Origin: Zygnema cylindricum
Lineage: Eukaryota > Streptophyta > Zygnematophyceae > Zygnematales > Zygnemataceae
NCBI GenBank assembly: GCA_037447655.1
Contig: JBBHKE010001279.1
Location: 1-64,000 of the forward strand
DNA: 64,000 bases
Direction: 5' to 3'
The translations under genes were made by a program, and so were the position numbers. Below are positions 28,039 through 39,353 of the stretch, in pieces. Each line of letters begins with the position of its first letter. Position 1 is the stretch's first letter. The notes below the pieces were generated by a model, which saw only the letters and a list, made by a program, of their open reading frames with translations, made no database searches and was not told where the DNA came from.

Positions 28039-31000
28039 ATGGGTTTTTTTGAGGTAAGAACAAAACATTAACCACAAAAACCATGAATAATAACACACAC
28101 ACACACACACACACACAAATACCAAAACTATGTTTCATGAGTATTTAGTAGTATGTCTTCTCATGAAATGAATCTATAAGATTGGATCGACTGGTTTGTG
28201 ATTGATTTGCTGATGGTAGGAGCTTTAAAAAAAAAACCCGTTGTTCTTTTTTTTTTTTTTTTGGAAAGATTTTTTTTTAATAAGTGCCTTTTGCTTTGTT
28301 TTTTTTTCCTCGTCCAAAATAATCCCATTCTGCATTTTTCAACTCCTGCTTTATGTTTTTCACCTAGCAATTTTTTTTTTCACTTCCCATTTCACATTTC
28401 CTCCTCACTTTTCGTTGTTCTCTTCCTGACCTTCCATTTCTCTTTTCCCATTTTCTATTTTTCTCACCTCACTTCTCATTTTTCTTCTCCCACATTCCGT
28501 TTTTCACCTGTTCCTTAACATTTTTCACGTCTTGTTTTTCAATTTTTTCCTTCCATTTTTCATTTTTCTCCTAACACTTACCGTTTTTTACCTCACATCT
28601 CCCACTTTCCATTTTCACCTCCCACTCCTTGTGTTTCACACATTTTATCCTCCCATTTTTTTTTTCTCCACATCCTTGATGTTCACCTCTCATTTTTCCT
28701 TTTCTTCACCGCCCGTTTTTCCTTTTTCTTCTCTCTCCAGGTCCCAGGGGATGGTGATTCTGGAACGAATAAAAATCCGACAGGTGGCAGTGGAGAGGAT
28801 CTTGTCAGTAGGGAAACAGACAAAAGAGCAACAGCAATGTTAGCAATTGTGAAAGAGATGCACATTTTGCGCGATCAACTTCCTCCCCGACCTTCTTTTT
28901 CCGAAATTATGGAAGCCCAAAAGTCGATTTCTGCGATAGAACATTGCCTTATTGAAAAATTAGCCGAAGTGTGTCAATCTACTCGACCTTACGGAGTAAA
29001 TCCCGGCTGGTTTTTAGCCCTACAAGCGATGAGAGAAGATAGACATCGAAGGGACGCGGAAATTGAGAAAAAACCGTTTTTATCGATTGTAGAGTTGGAT
29101 GAACATTACCGACATTACGATTCAATTATTTATCAAGCTGAAAATGCGATTTTAGGGGGAGGAGACGGACCGACGGGATTGTCGAGAGAAATTCGAGTGG
29201 GAAACGATTCTCGATTAATCGAATATCCGAATGGAATTCTGACAAATCCGGATTCGTCAGGTGGTGGCGTCGCTTTCGCTAAGAGTCCGGCGCGAGATTC
29301 ATTGTTAAATACTCCGAAAAGTGTACTTTCTGAGGGGGGGATTTTTAGAGAGGGAGGGATTAAACAAAATATTCAACCTCTTCCTGTAAAACCGGGAGGA
29401 CTCTCGACAGCTTTTCGTCAAGGTAAGAAAAATGGATCTTTTCTCAAGAACTGAGTAATGAAAGGAAAAGTTAATTAAACATGGAGCCTTATTTGTGTAA
29501 TACAGCGTCTCAAAGAAAAAAGTCAATGTAATTGTGGAGTTTTTATCACGTCCCGAGGTATTAGAAAAGCAGATTTAATCATGGTTTTTTTTTTCCACCT
29601 GGAATTCTAAATTAGTGTCGACAACGGTAAAAGAGGGAGCGGATGGGAAGGCGTCACATCACTCAACCATGAGTTCGATTTTAATTCGTTGATTTTTTCG
29701 TGCTTTTTGTGTTTTTGTGTTTTTCAGGTTCTGGAATACCTGATTTGACCACCATTGAAGAAAATCAACCAATCGATGACATTCCCCCCAAACTTCTCGC
29801 GATGATTGAAGATGCCGTGACCGATAAGCGACAAACTTTCGATATAAGTGACGGTTTCGGTTCTCTCACATGGTTACCCGAGACAATTGGGGTTTTGGAT
29901 TCTCTCACTTCCCTCAGTTTATCCCAAAACCGTTTACTTTTTATTCCATCGTCCATCGGAAACCTTTCTGGCCTTCAAAAGCTGGAATTGTACGGAAATC
30001 AACTCACATCTCTCCCAGAAACCATCGGAAATTTGGAAAATTTGACTTATCTTGATTTTCATGGAAACAAAATTGATGAGTTGCCAGTTTCTATCGGAGG
30101 TTGTGCTTCTTTAGTGGAACTTAAAGGCGATTTTAATAATTTGAAAGGACTTCCTGAGGCTCTCGGACAATGTGTGACTCTCCAAACTCTTTCTCTCGCT
30201 TTGAATCAACTCAAACATTTGCCTCGAACTATTGGAGAGCTCGTGAATTTGACTTTTATTGACTTACATTATAACCAATTGGAATCTCTTCCTCTTGGTT
30301 TATGTAATTTGACTAATCTCACAACGCTTAATATTGCCGCCCAACATTTTAATCTCCACGAACTGCCTCCAAATATTGGAAATTTGATAAGTCTCAAGGA
30401 ATTTAATATGAGTGAATGTTACATCAAATTCCTTCCCGAATCGTTTGTTAATCTCACCAACTTGAAAACTTTGAAGCTCGAGGGAAATCCACTGGTGGAT
30501 CCTCCTCTCGACATCGTGTCACAAGGAAAAGATGTAAGTTTTTTTCTCTAAATTCTGGTTCTAAATTGGGTAAAATGGGCAGAATGGGAACATATTCATT
30601 ACTGTTAAGTAGCTTCTTGAAGTTCTTTAGAAATATGTAAAATGTCTGACATTTTGGACATGTTATAGACTTTTTTTTGCGCAGCGAAAAGTGTGAGCGT
30701 GTTAAGCCCACATGTCATTTGATAGGGTTTTTTTTGGAGGTTTTTGTTTGTTATTTCTGGTCTTAGTGTTATATTGGGTCATACCAAAACGGCACCTGAA
30801 AAACCTGAAGGACTTTCGATATTAACGAAAAAGTAAATTGTACATTAAAATCCACATCTGTGTCTTTGGCTCCGTTTTTCAGTATGACAAAAACATTTTT
30901 GTGACTGGGGAAAAGAAAAACTCTTGTCGCGGAATTGTCATAAATTCTCTTTTTTTTTTTTCGCCAAGAAAAAATATAAAGAAATGTCAGAGACCCGTAG

Positions 31001-32696
31001 AGAATTGCGGCATTAGGGTTCCAAAAGTTTTGGCTGCCCACTTTTTCAGCCAAGTTAATATCTTCCTGAGAAAGTGATTACCTTGAAGGAGTTCTCACTT
31101 ATTTTTTGCAGAATTTACGAAAAAAAGTAATTTGAAATTCGAATAATCAAAATAATTCAATGAATTAATTTCAAATAAGTAATCAAGTAATAAGTCATTT
31201 GAAATTCGAAATTTCTGAAAATCATCACAAATTTTTCAAAAAATTGACTATACTGAACATCTTGAAAGAGAGAAAGCGGGAGAGAGAGATGGAAAAGCTA
31301 GTGGGAAATAAAAATTGAGTTTGTTTAGTTGCAATTTTTAACTCAAATGACTACAATAGATTCAGTAGGTCTCATTTTTGAATATTTGGAACAGTTGAAT
31401 GCGCAATCTGAAAAATCTTAACTTATTTAAAGTGTGTTCGTATATGTACATTTCTGCTATTTTTTGTGTAATAGCAAATTTGCTACACGTGAGAGAATGC
31501 AGGGGAGAGGGGGAGGCAAGATTGATCAGGGAAGAAAAGGGAGAGGGAGAATGGGGGGGAAGAGAGAGGGAAGATAGAAATATACGAGGAAAGATGGAAG
31601 AAGAGGAAGAGGTAGAGGGAAGAGGGAAAAAGGAAGGGGGATTCAGAAGGTATAAGATTGATCAGGGAAGAGGGAAGAGGGAAGAAGAGGGTGTGGGAGA
31701 GAGAGAGGGAAGATAGAAATAGACGAGGGAAGGTTGAAGAGGGAGAGGGACGAAGGAAGAGGGAGTAGACAGGTACAAGATAGATCAGGGAGGAAACAAG
31801 AAGGCAGAGCGATGAGGAAGAGAGAGAGGGAAGATATGAGATAGGGGAGGGAGGAGGGAAGATGGAAGGTAGAAGAGGGCAGAGAGAGATAGAAGGGAGA
31901 AGAGAGAAGAGGGAAGAGAAAAGATAAGACGAGGAAGAGGGAAGGGGGAAGAGAGGAGGGAAGAATGAAGAAGGAACGAGAGAAGAGGAAAGGAAGCGGA
32001 GAGAGAGGTAGGGAGTGGAGAGGGAGACACTAGATCAATTTTTAATCACATGATTTTTTTTTGGTGCTTCTTTCAAATAGCAGATCTTGCTTTGAATTGT
32101 CCTATTTGAATCCTTCCACTTTCTTAAAAGGTTTAAAAACAAAAAGACAGCCAGGAGAAAATAAAAAACTGCCTACTTTTTGAAACCACATTCTATAACA
32201 TGGAATCCTTTCTTCTTTCACTTGCTCTTTGTTTTTTCTTATTATTACTGTTATTTTACTCTTGTTCTTTGGTTTTAACGTTCATTTTTGTGTTCAATCT
32301 TATTTATGTTTCTTCTAACTTTTCTTTTATTTATGTTTTCGCTCATCTTTTTTGTTTCTTTTTTAATATATCTTTAATGTATTCCGTTCTCATCATTTTC
32401 TGCAGGCAATTATGGAACACATAAAAAGCCGGACCGGAAGTGGTCGAGGAAGCAAAGGTTTACAACCGAAGGAAATTGAATTTAAGACCGGTTTACGGCG
32501 TTTTTGGCATAAAGCGACGGGAAGTGGAAATCTTCAACATGTCGGATCGGCTCCAGCAATTATCGGAAGAAATAAAAATAGTCTTGGATCGCAAGGAAGT
32601 GGTAGTTTTTTGGGAACGACTCCGACTGGATATGGGTTTTTTAAAACACAATCTTCTGGGGGATCGGATACGTTTTCGGAACCCCGTTCGCCTTGA
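28039..32696 (+). CDS. Plant intracellular Ras-group-type LRR protein, 4 exons
   Basis: Exons 28039-28053, 28741-29422, 29728-30533 and 32406-32696 join with consistent phases to about 597 codons. All three introns are GT-AG (donors GTAAGA, GTAAGA, GTAAGT; acceptors CTCCAG, TTTCAG, CTGCAG). The start ATG at 28039 is the last ATG before the first donor and is in frame. Layout: about 230 residues of charged N-terminal region, about nine 23-residue LRRs of the L..LP..IG.L..L..L.L..N type (exon 3), then a basic, Gly/Ser-rich tail. The IG-rich, LP-containing repeat is typical of Ras-group LRR proteins (plant PIRLs, SHOC2), which act as cytosolic scaffolds. No signal peptide, membrane segment, kinase or NB-ARC domain is seen, and I do not see the GVYW motif reported for plant PIRLs. 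The partner is unknown. Confidence 0.85.
28091..28118. repeat. CA microsatellite in LRR intron 1
   Basis: (AC) repeated about 14 times inside intron 28054-28740. The rest of the intron is T-rich, giving a long polypyrimidine tract. Confidence 0.85.
28741..29422 (+). CDS. LRR gene exon 2, N-terminal domain
   Basis: 227 codons plus one base. It is open from the acceptor (VPGDGDSGTNKNPTGG...) through MLAIVKEMHILRDQLPPRPS, EIMEAQKSISAIEHCLIEKL and a serine/glycine-rich end. The helical first half followed by a variable linker is like the region before LRRs in PIRLs. No other domain is recognised. Confidence 0.85.
29728..30533 (+). CDS. LRR gene exon 3, nine leucine-rich repeats
   Basis: 269 codons including the split Gly. 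Repeats begin at LTWLPETIG, LLFIPSSIG, LTSLPETIG, IDELPVSIG, LKGLPEALG, LKHLPRTIG, LESLPLGLC, LHELPPNIG and IKFLPESF. It ends NPLVDPPLDIVSQGKD before GTAAGT; the last motif is the usual LRR cap of this family. Confidence 0.9.
31495..32035. repeat. GA-rich tract in LRR intron 3
   Basis: 540 bp of GAGGGAAGA and GAGAGAGGGAAGAT repeats on the coding strand. It is one of at least two introns in the window (also 8270-8430) filled by this class of tract. Frames through it are not genes. Confidence 0.85.
32406..32696 (+). CDS. LRR gene exon 4, basic tail and stop
   Basis: AIMEHIKSRTGSGRGSKGLQ continues the cap helix (family DIV..G...V...M). It is followed by about 75 residues rich in Gly, Ser and Lys and a TGA at 32694. 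The phase-0 join with GKD supports the long intron 30534-32405. Confidence 0.85.
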   Translation, partial: AIMEHIKSRTGSGRGSKGLQPKEIEFKTGLRRFWHKATGSGNLQHVGSAPAIIGRNKNSLGSQGSGSFLGTTPTGYGFFKTQSSGGSDTFSEPRSP

Positions 32697-34109
32697 GTAT
32701 TGTGGGGTTTTTTGTAGAGAGAGGAGGTGGCGGAAAGAGGTAAGGTGCGAGAGTAACGATTGCTTTTGGGGGTTTTTGGAACGAGGGTTTTTCCGCGGAA
32801 GAGAGTTCTGGAGGAGTTTTTGAAAAGTGATATTTCTAAAGACTTGATATATCTGAAGAGTTCACATGTCTGAGGAGCTAATAATACATCTTAGGTGTTA
32901 GTTTGGGTTTTCGGTTTCAATTTTCGGTTTGGGTTCTCGGTTTAGGTTTTTGCAATTCGAGTGGTGAAGCTCGAGGAACAAATTCTTGATAGGTTTTGTT
33001 CCACAGATAAGTTTGTATTCAGTTGGTTTCGTGCGGAAAGACTCTTCATATTTCGTTTTTCTGCCACGAAACTAAAGCTTTAGTTATAACAGAGACCGGT
33101 AAAAGATATGATGTAAATGCGAACTGCAATTAGAAAGACGCTGTCAAAAGAGAGAAGTGTGTGAGGGAGAGGGAGAGGGATAGTTGGCTTGATGACGTTG
33201 TACTTTGAAGTAATCCGTATGGTATTTTACTCTTTTAGTATATATGTTGAAGTCTGTGAATAGTCGTAACGATGTCAATTTATCAGTCATTGCATTCAAA
33301 TTTGTGGAAAAACATTATCGATCCTTCTAATTGGGAGTCACTTACATTCCTATGAAAACAGTCATACCTAAAATACAGTTTATTTAGGACAATTTTTGTA
33401 ATTTTCTTTCAGCTGCTCTGATATGTTTTGCGCAAAGTTTTGTATTTCTTCCCAGAAAAATGTGGTACTTTGTGTTTGTACTCAAATCACCTGTTTTAAC
33501 ACCTTTCTATACGCCTTTTCTAATGCTCCTTTTTTTCTAAACTTTTAGACAGTTTTGACGTTTTTGGTTACAGGTGATGGAATGCATGGTTCAAAAGGTT
33601 TACATGACATTTCATTTCAACGTTGTTAATTGAATTTCGCATGTAGATTAACTTTAAATAGCTGTTAACCGCCAGAAATAGTGCAAACATTAATTTTATT
33701 CCGCCTGTTACTGATAGTTTTTTTTATTTGTATGGTTTGTACGATTTCCAAACACCACGAGTGCGGTTGACGAATGTTGTCAAAGTATTACATTTACACT
33801 TCAAATAGTGCTGATATCTACATACACACTACGAAGTCAACACACAAGTTGGTGCTAAGAGCTAAAATTAATGTGCATGGTATTTTTTCATTTCGAAACC
33901 TACACCCAAAACAGCGCTGACAACACTAAGCGCTCACACTAATTTTCATTCATTCTAGTAACGATGGGCTGTGTACAATAGACATTGTTAGCTTGATACA
34001 TCAAAAAAGGTTTAAACAGTCAACATCATTGAAAGACACATCCGATGAAAGAAACTTCACAAAGAAAACGAGCAGTCATTTTATGACAATTTTTCACAGC
34101 ACCCGCTTA
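32697..34109. other. 3' flank of LRR gene
   Basis: No gene is seen. A short GGTTT(C/T)GGTT(T)CGGTTT array occurs at about 32895-32950. A decayed MITE end (GGGCTGTGTACAATA) is near 33965. Otherwise it is AT-rich unique sequence. Confidence 0.4.
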
Positions 34110-34740
34110 ATGTTCCTACCAGATAAGGTTGTGAGGCTAGCTCTTTTGAATATCCCGATTCATTGGTCCTTCAAGTGGATGTGGCTAGCAACTTCGATAC
34201 CATTAAGAATAATGTTGTTTGTCAAGAACGTAAACTTCCGGCGTCGCCTATAAAACAAATATTCCCTGATGCTAGTGCTTTTTATTATAGGTCAAGCTTT
34301 TCACCTTTCCTCTTCGAGGTCGGTTGGGTGATGTTGGCAGTTTATAATTTTTAGTAGGCACCTGTCATAGTGACTAAAGGCATCTCTTTTTGCCTTGGCC
34401 CACTTTTAAGCATTACAAGCATCACATACATCCACTCTTGGATGTTTATTTGATTTGACGGCGAAAGACACGCTTATTGTGGGTTCCCGTGACCAAGTTA
34501 TGCCTGCCATTTATCATTTTGCAAAGGAACCTTGTAAGATCGGTTTATTTGTTGATACTCGTGCCCAAAATTGTTGTGGAGGCAAACTTGTCAATTGGGC
34601 TTTAATGGCGCCTACCATTGCGTCTTCTCTCACCATTGACAACGTCCCTATTATAACAACCATTGAAATTCAAAATGTTTTAGAGGTGTTACCGTGTACT
34701 CGATCGTTTGCTCACTCACATCCTTGATCGGGTTCGCGGG
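34110..34740 (+). pseudogene. Fossil of a non-LTR-type reverse transcriptase
   Basis: With frame changes it reads YPDSLVLQVDVASNFDTIKN, PASPIKQIFPDASAFYYRSS, and KDTLIVGSRDQVMPAIYHFA. These correspond to the LQVDVANAFNT, LFPFVRAFY and ADDTHIVG blocks I know from reverse-transcriptase-like proteins widespread in moss, fern and lycophyte genomes. The catalytic AD-D has become AK-D, and stops and frameshifts are common, so it is dead. No ends were found. Confidence 0.5.
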
Positions 34741-35842
34741 TTAGTGAGAAGTTACAAGCCACATCAATTTTTTTTTAACTCTAGTTCATGCTTGAACTAT
34801 TCATGTCTGTTTCACATCTACCTTTGGATTTACCTCTCCCAACGATTATAACGAGGCTACCATGTGTTTGCAACCAGCCTACCGATTCTCGAAAGTTTTA
34901 TTCACTTTGTTGCTCAGAAGAGGAGAACGTATTGTTGCACATGGTATGGTGTGAGATGCAACAACAATTCTTACATGGAAGCGTTGTACACCGTCAAACA
35001 AAAGGTTTATCATGTTTTCCCTTCTCCAACCGACTACAAAGGTCTGCGAATTCCTCATGTTGACTTCGTTCTCTTATGCAGTGTTAAGAGGACCCATGGC
35101 GATGTGGTCTCCATGAATCTAACTAGGACCATTATGTCTTTTCGTGCGACATTGCTTATTAGCGTAGGGGCTTGAGACGCGAGGGCTCACATGGCACGTG
35201 ATTATGCTCATTAAGACCCCGCGTGTCAGTTTGCCCCATTTGCAGTGGAGACTTTCATAACTCTGGGCAAGTTCTTAACTTGTGGGCAAAAATATTTAGA
35301 ATCTAGATGTTCGAGGAGTCATTCCACCAAGCCTTATAGCGACTCTCTCGCGTCAACGCGTATCAACTGCCTTTGAACGCGCTCAAAATGTGACCCTCCT
35401 CCGACAAAGCGAGCTCAAGTTGCAACCCTTACCCGGCTTAGCACAATGGCAGATGGTAGGCGTAGCCTTCCAAATCTTCTACCATGGGATCTGGTCCACA
35501 TCTACAATCTTCGAGGTTGTGGACCTTAACTCGTCAAGGTTGTGGGTAATCATTTAGTGTAGGTTTCTTCTTTGTGTGGGCAATCATCTTTAGCAGTTAA
35601 CGAGATAGGTACTTGTTTTATTTAGCGTTGGTAGATACTTGTTTTAGCGCGGTTTGTTCAATCTTTTAAACTTGGCCATTTTCTGTTGACTCTTTTAGTC
35701 TTTAATTGTTTTTTTTTCCCCTCTTTGTATCTGGATGTTTTTCCATCGCAAGTTTTGCAATAATGTTTCTTCCCCTTTCGTCGTCTCCCTCTTTTGTACA
35801 ACGGTCGCTCCGTACATCATTTTGCTCTTACAATGGAAAATG
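34741..35842. other. Unassigned, possibly same fossil
   Basis: Plus-strand frames continue in pieces (34788-35175 and around 35370-35470) with no family I can name. No terminal repeats are seen. Confidence 0.25.
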
Positions 35843-36258
35843 TAGTGTTGTGTATCGGCAATGTTTTGCCGATAATTGATTTGTACCTTTTTTTGGCTTG
35901 TCGATAATTTATCGGTTTTTTATCGCGATAACACCGGTGCCGATAACTATCGCCGATAATTGTACAGTTTGTACCGTACAACTGTACGGTTTATTCCGTC
36001 GTACTGAACTGTCGTTATTCCGTCACACAGAGTACGGAACAACTTGTTACACGTGGTATGCCACGCTATATATAGTGAAAAATATAATACAGTATGTTGT
36101 TATGTACTGTTATATCGCGAACTATGTTTTTTCCACTTATCGCCGATAATGAATTTGTTGGTCTCGGAGCGATATATCGAGACCCATGACAGTTCGATAA
36201 CCGATATCTATCGCTATCGGTTTTATCGCGATTAATTTCTTGCCGATACACAACACTA
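35843..36258. mobile_element. hAT-like MITE, TAGTGTTGTGTATCGGCAA ends
   Basis: Perfect 19-bp inverted ends, 416 bp apart. The TAGTG start fits the hAT consensus (C/TAGNG). The interior is full of CGATAA/TTATCG and GATATATCG palindromes. The flanks show no clear 8-bp duplication. Confidence 0.75.
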
Positions 36259-36454
36259 GAACTAAAATGTTCTTAAAATTACATAGTTCGAACTGTACAA
36301 TAGTCATTTTGTTGTATGTGAAGTTGTGAACACTCCAACTGCTAGGTGGTCCGTACGAAAGTCTTCACTTCCAGTTTTAGGCCACCTACTGCATTAGGAG
36401 AGGTGTTCGCCCAATCCCGTCAAATTTGTGTATCCGTACTGATGGCCGCTACAG

Positions 36455-36957
36455 TACACCGTCGATCGTATTTCACTAATTCGGTGCCCCTAAATTTTGA
36501 GGGCTTTACCTAAAATAGGGTAAATGATACTAATTTTTCCTGTACGCTAATTACGAGAAAAACAATTAGTGTACACCATTTTAATTTATGTATTTTTTAT
36601 TAGTGTGGAGTACGGAACGTGTCCGTGCGTATAAAAATGTACTTTTTAATTATACAAGTACGGATATTTTAATAAAATATTTGCTATCACACGAAAAATT
36701 GCCCTAAACTGAAATTAGAGTTAGGAATTAATTCGAGTGAAAGTATGCAACAGTGTACGAATTGTCAGAATTTGTACTTTTACCTATATTACTGTTAATA
36801 TCCTCTCGACAAATCAGCTGTACCCATATTGGTGTTTGTTGAAAAATTAGTGTAAAACTTTTTTTTCGAAATTTTTCTAAGTCAAAATTAGTGTACATAA
36901 CACTAAATTATTCTACACACTAATAATTTCAACACGCTAAATACAATCGACGGTGTA
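36455..36957. mobile_element. MITE, CACCGTCGATCG ends, 503 bp
   Basis: A TA-flanked inverted pair, CACCGTCGATCGTATTT and AAATACAATCGACGGTG. The interior shares CTAATTCGGTGCCC with the MITE at 11423 and GTGGAGTACGGA with 19120. Confidence 0.75.
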
Positions 36958-37859
36958 ACATATATTCGCACATGCCGTAATTTTCGAAAATTTTCATACG
37001 ATCTTCAAGAACAAAGAAAAGTACAGAATTCGCTATGTTTTGTCTGTTTAGGTTCGAATAAGACAAATAAAAGTACACAATTTGTTTGGTTTTGTCCGTT
37101 TTCGTCCAGTACAGGTTTTTTTCGCAGGGGTCTTCAAATTCCGATGGCATTTCACGTCAACCGGACAGGAGACGCAAAGGCAAAGCGCATCTTCTTTAAC
37201 CGTGAAATCACATACGTTGTAAGGCGGTACGTCTACAATGTCACGCTAAGACATACGACTTCACAAGCAGTTCAAAAAAATATCATGCGACCATAGATTG
37301 TAGACGTTGACAACCGTCACAGGTATTGTCGACGAAGACAATCGTCACAAGCGTAAGTTACAATTTCGTCCTTACACACATAGGGACACTTGAAAACCGG
37401 GTCCGGCGAATCCGCGCTAAAATACAAAGTAAGTTCACTAAGTTACAAGTGCATAGAGACCTACCCTTAAAATCAACTTTTATCCAAGCACGACTGTCCA
37501 ATTTTCAATTTGATGTCGCTAATCGGAAGGTGAGAATCTTGCCTTTCAACTGTAACTGTCAGATGGAAAATCCGCTAAGTGTGCAGTGAGGAAAAGATGT
37601 ATGGGGAAAAAATCGTTTACAAGTGATGCGCATAATTACAATGCAGCTCATGTCCAATTCAATGCAGATGACGTGGTGGATGATGTCACAATTTGCCGAC
37701 AAAATTTTCAGTTGTGTATCGGAAATTTCTCATAGCGATGCAACGAACCTTCTGTATTGTGGATTTTCGAGCGCGGAAAGGGCCAATACACCGTGTGCTG
37801 ACGAATAAATAACTATTGCCGATGTATTTAGTACTAACGCACTATAGTATAGTACCTGA
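36958..37859. other. Mutator-like end debris
   Basis: 37195-37470 resembles 41120-41380 (GTAGACGTTGACAACCGTCACA block) and, inverted, 14333-14440. No coding region is convincing. Confidence 0.4.
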
Positions 37860-38947
37860 TGTTAAAATGTGTGTATTTTCTAGGTCTGTATTTGTCTATG
37901 TTGAAAAGAAGTAATTAATATTCACTTCTTAATTTAGACTCTAGAGTGAAGAGAGAGAGAGAGAGATAATCCCCATGGCTGCCGCCATAGTTAGAAAAAA
38001 ACAGGAAGACAAATTGATAGATTACCAAAAGTTGCCCTAAATATGATTTGAACTTGGGTCTACAGTGTACTTTATTGATACGCCTTAACCATTAACGCGT
38101 TGACGAAACAATACACGTTTGTGGTTCAACGGTTAATTAAAGTGTCACGCAAACGTCAATTCACTTAAACATACCAAAATTACCGAAACGGCATCTATAG
38201 TCAAACGGCGCTCGCGGACACGAATCTAACCGTGTAAAATACATGATCGGACGGACGATGTCGCCTCCGCCAAACCCGAATGAATTTTTGGCAGCTTTCG
38301 GACATAACGGCGCGTTGTGCCACGTGGCGCCACGTCATTCGACGCCGGAATAGATGGGAGGAGGAACGATGGCTCCTAAGTCGACAAGTGTCAACTAGAG
38401 GCCATGTTGTACAATGGCCCTACAAGAAGTACAATCGACCACTATACCTTCTTATACTATACACTATTTTTGATTGGCCTAGGGTAGAGTAGTACGTAGT
38501 TGTGAGTGAGAGTTAAGGGATTTAACATGTTTGAGGCGCCTCCCTCCAGGTGACCTTTTATATTTATAGGCCATATTTGGCCAACCATAACTAACTGCTC
38601 AGGGGAACAAATTCAGTGATTCTTTTTGCTGCGAACTCAAGGAAGTCCAAGCTACACACGGGTGTAGTCGGTCAGAGCTTTTGCTTGCCAGGGTGGCGGC
38701 ATTTCTTAAGGAAAGTCAAAGTGGGGAATGTTGTCCAAAACACATGTTCAAGCTTTGCAATCTGTGGTGAAACTGAGCGCACAGAAAGTATTCTTTAATT
38801 ATTTTTTCACAAAGGTGAAACTGTATACGAGTTCTGACTGTCAAACTGTCAGTCATTTGGGTTTGTATCAACTTGGAGTCGGCACTACCTAGATAAGTTT
38901 ATTTAGGTCTGCCATTTCTGTGGGGAAATGGAACCCATAGAATTTCA
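37860..38947 (+). mobile_element. Copia solo-type LTR, family A
   Basis: 1,088 bp from TGTTAAAATG to GAATTTCA, with the same order of landmarks as the 48998 LTR: TATTTTCTAGGTCTG, GA tract, antisense tRNA-like block (about 38030-38105), GCCACGTGGCGCC box, GTACAATGG dyad, R hairpin CTACAC-ACGG-GTGTAG (38652-38667), and ATGGAACCCATAGAATTTCA end. No matching target duplication, so it was reshuffled after insertion. Confidence 0.85.
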
Positions 38948-38980
38948 CATGACGCACTGCAGTACAGTATAGGGTAGGTT

Positions 38981-39240
38981 TTTGATATGAAAGATATTGG
39001 AGAAGCAAGATATATCCTAGGAATACAAATGGAAAGAGATAGAGAAAAGAAAATCATAAAATTGACACAGAAAGAGGCTATAAAGGATATGTTAAGGAAG
39101 TTTAACTTCAGCTCAGCTAATAGTTGTATTACACCTTTGGATACCAAGAGAGGAAAGGAGGAACAGGAAGAAGAGGATGAAAAGGTGAATGTACCTTATA
39201 TAGAGATTGTAAGAACTCTTATTTACTTCATGAATTGTTC
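38981..39240 (+). pseudogene. Copia reverse transcriptase fragment
   Basis: FDMKDIGEARYILGIQMERD and on to TLIYFMNCS, an 85-residue piece of the RT/RNase H connection like 47464-47760. It breaks off at both ends and starts 33 bp after an LTR end, which is not where RT belongs. That marks an illegitimate junction. Confidence 0.85.
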
Positions 39241-39353
39241 GGAGTATTCTTTCCAACAATCCGGCTACAGAGTACATTGTACTGTTATAAACTTTAATAA
39301 CACAAAAGTCTGAACTTTGTTAACACGAAAGTACGGTACCCAATCCCGGATTA

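Noticed and set aside
14333-37466. A 23-kb Mutator-like element carrying the LRR gene
   Set aside because: The two ends are homologous and inverted, but no 9-bp target duplication matches and many similar ends lie between, so independent elements are likelier.
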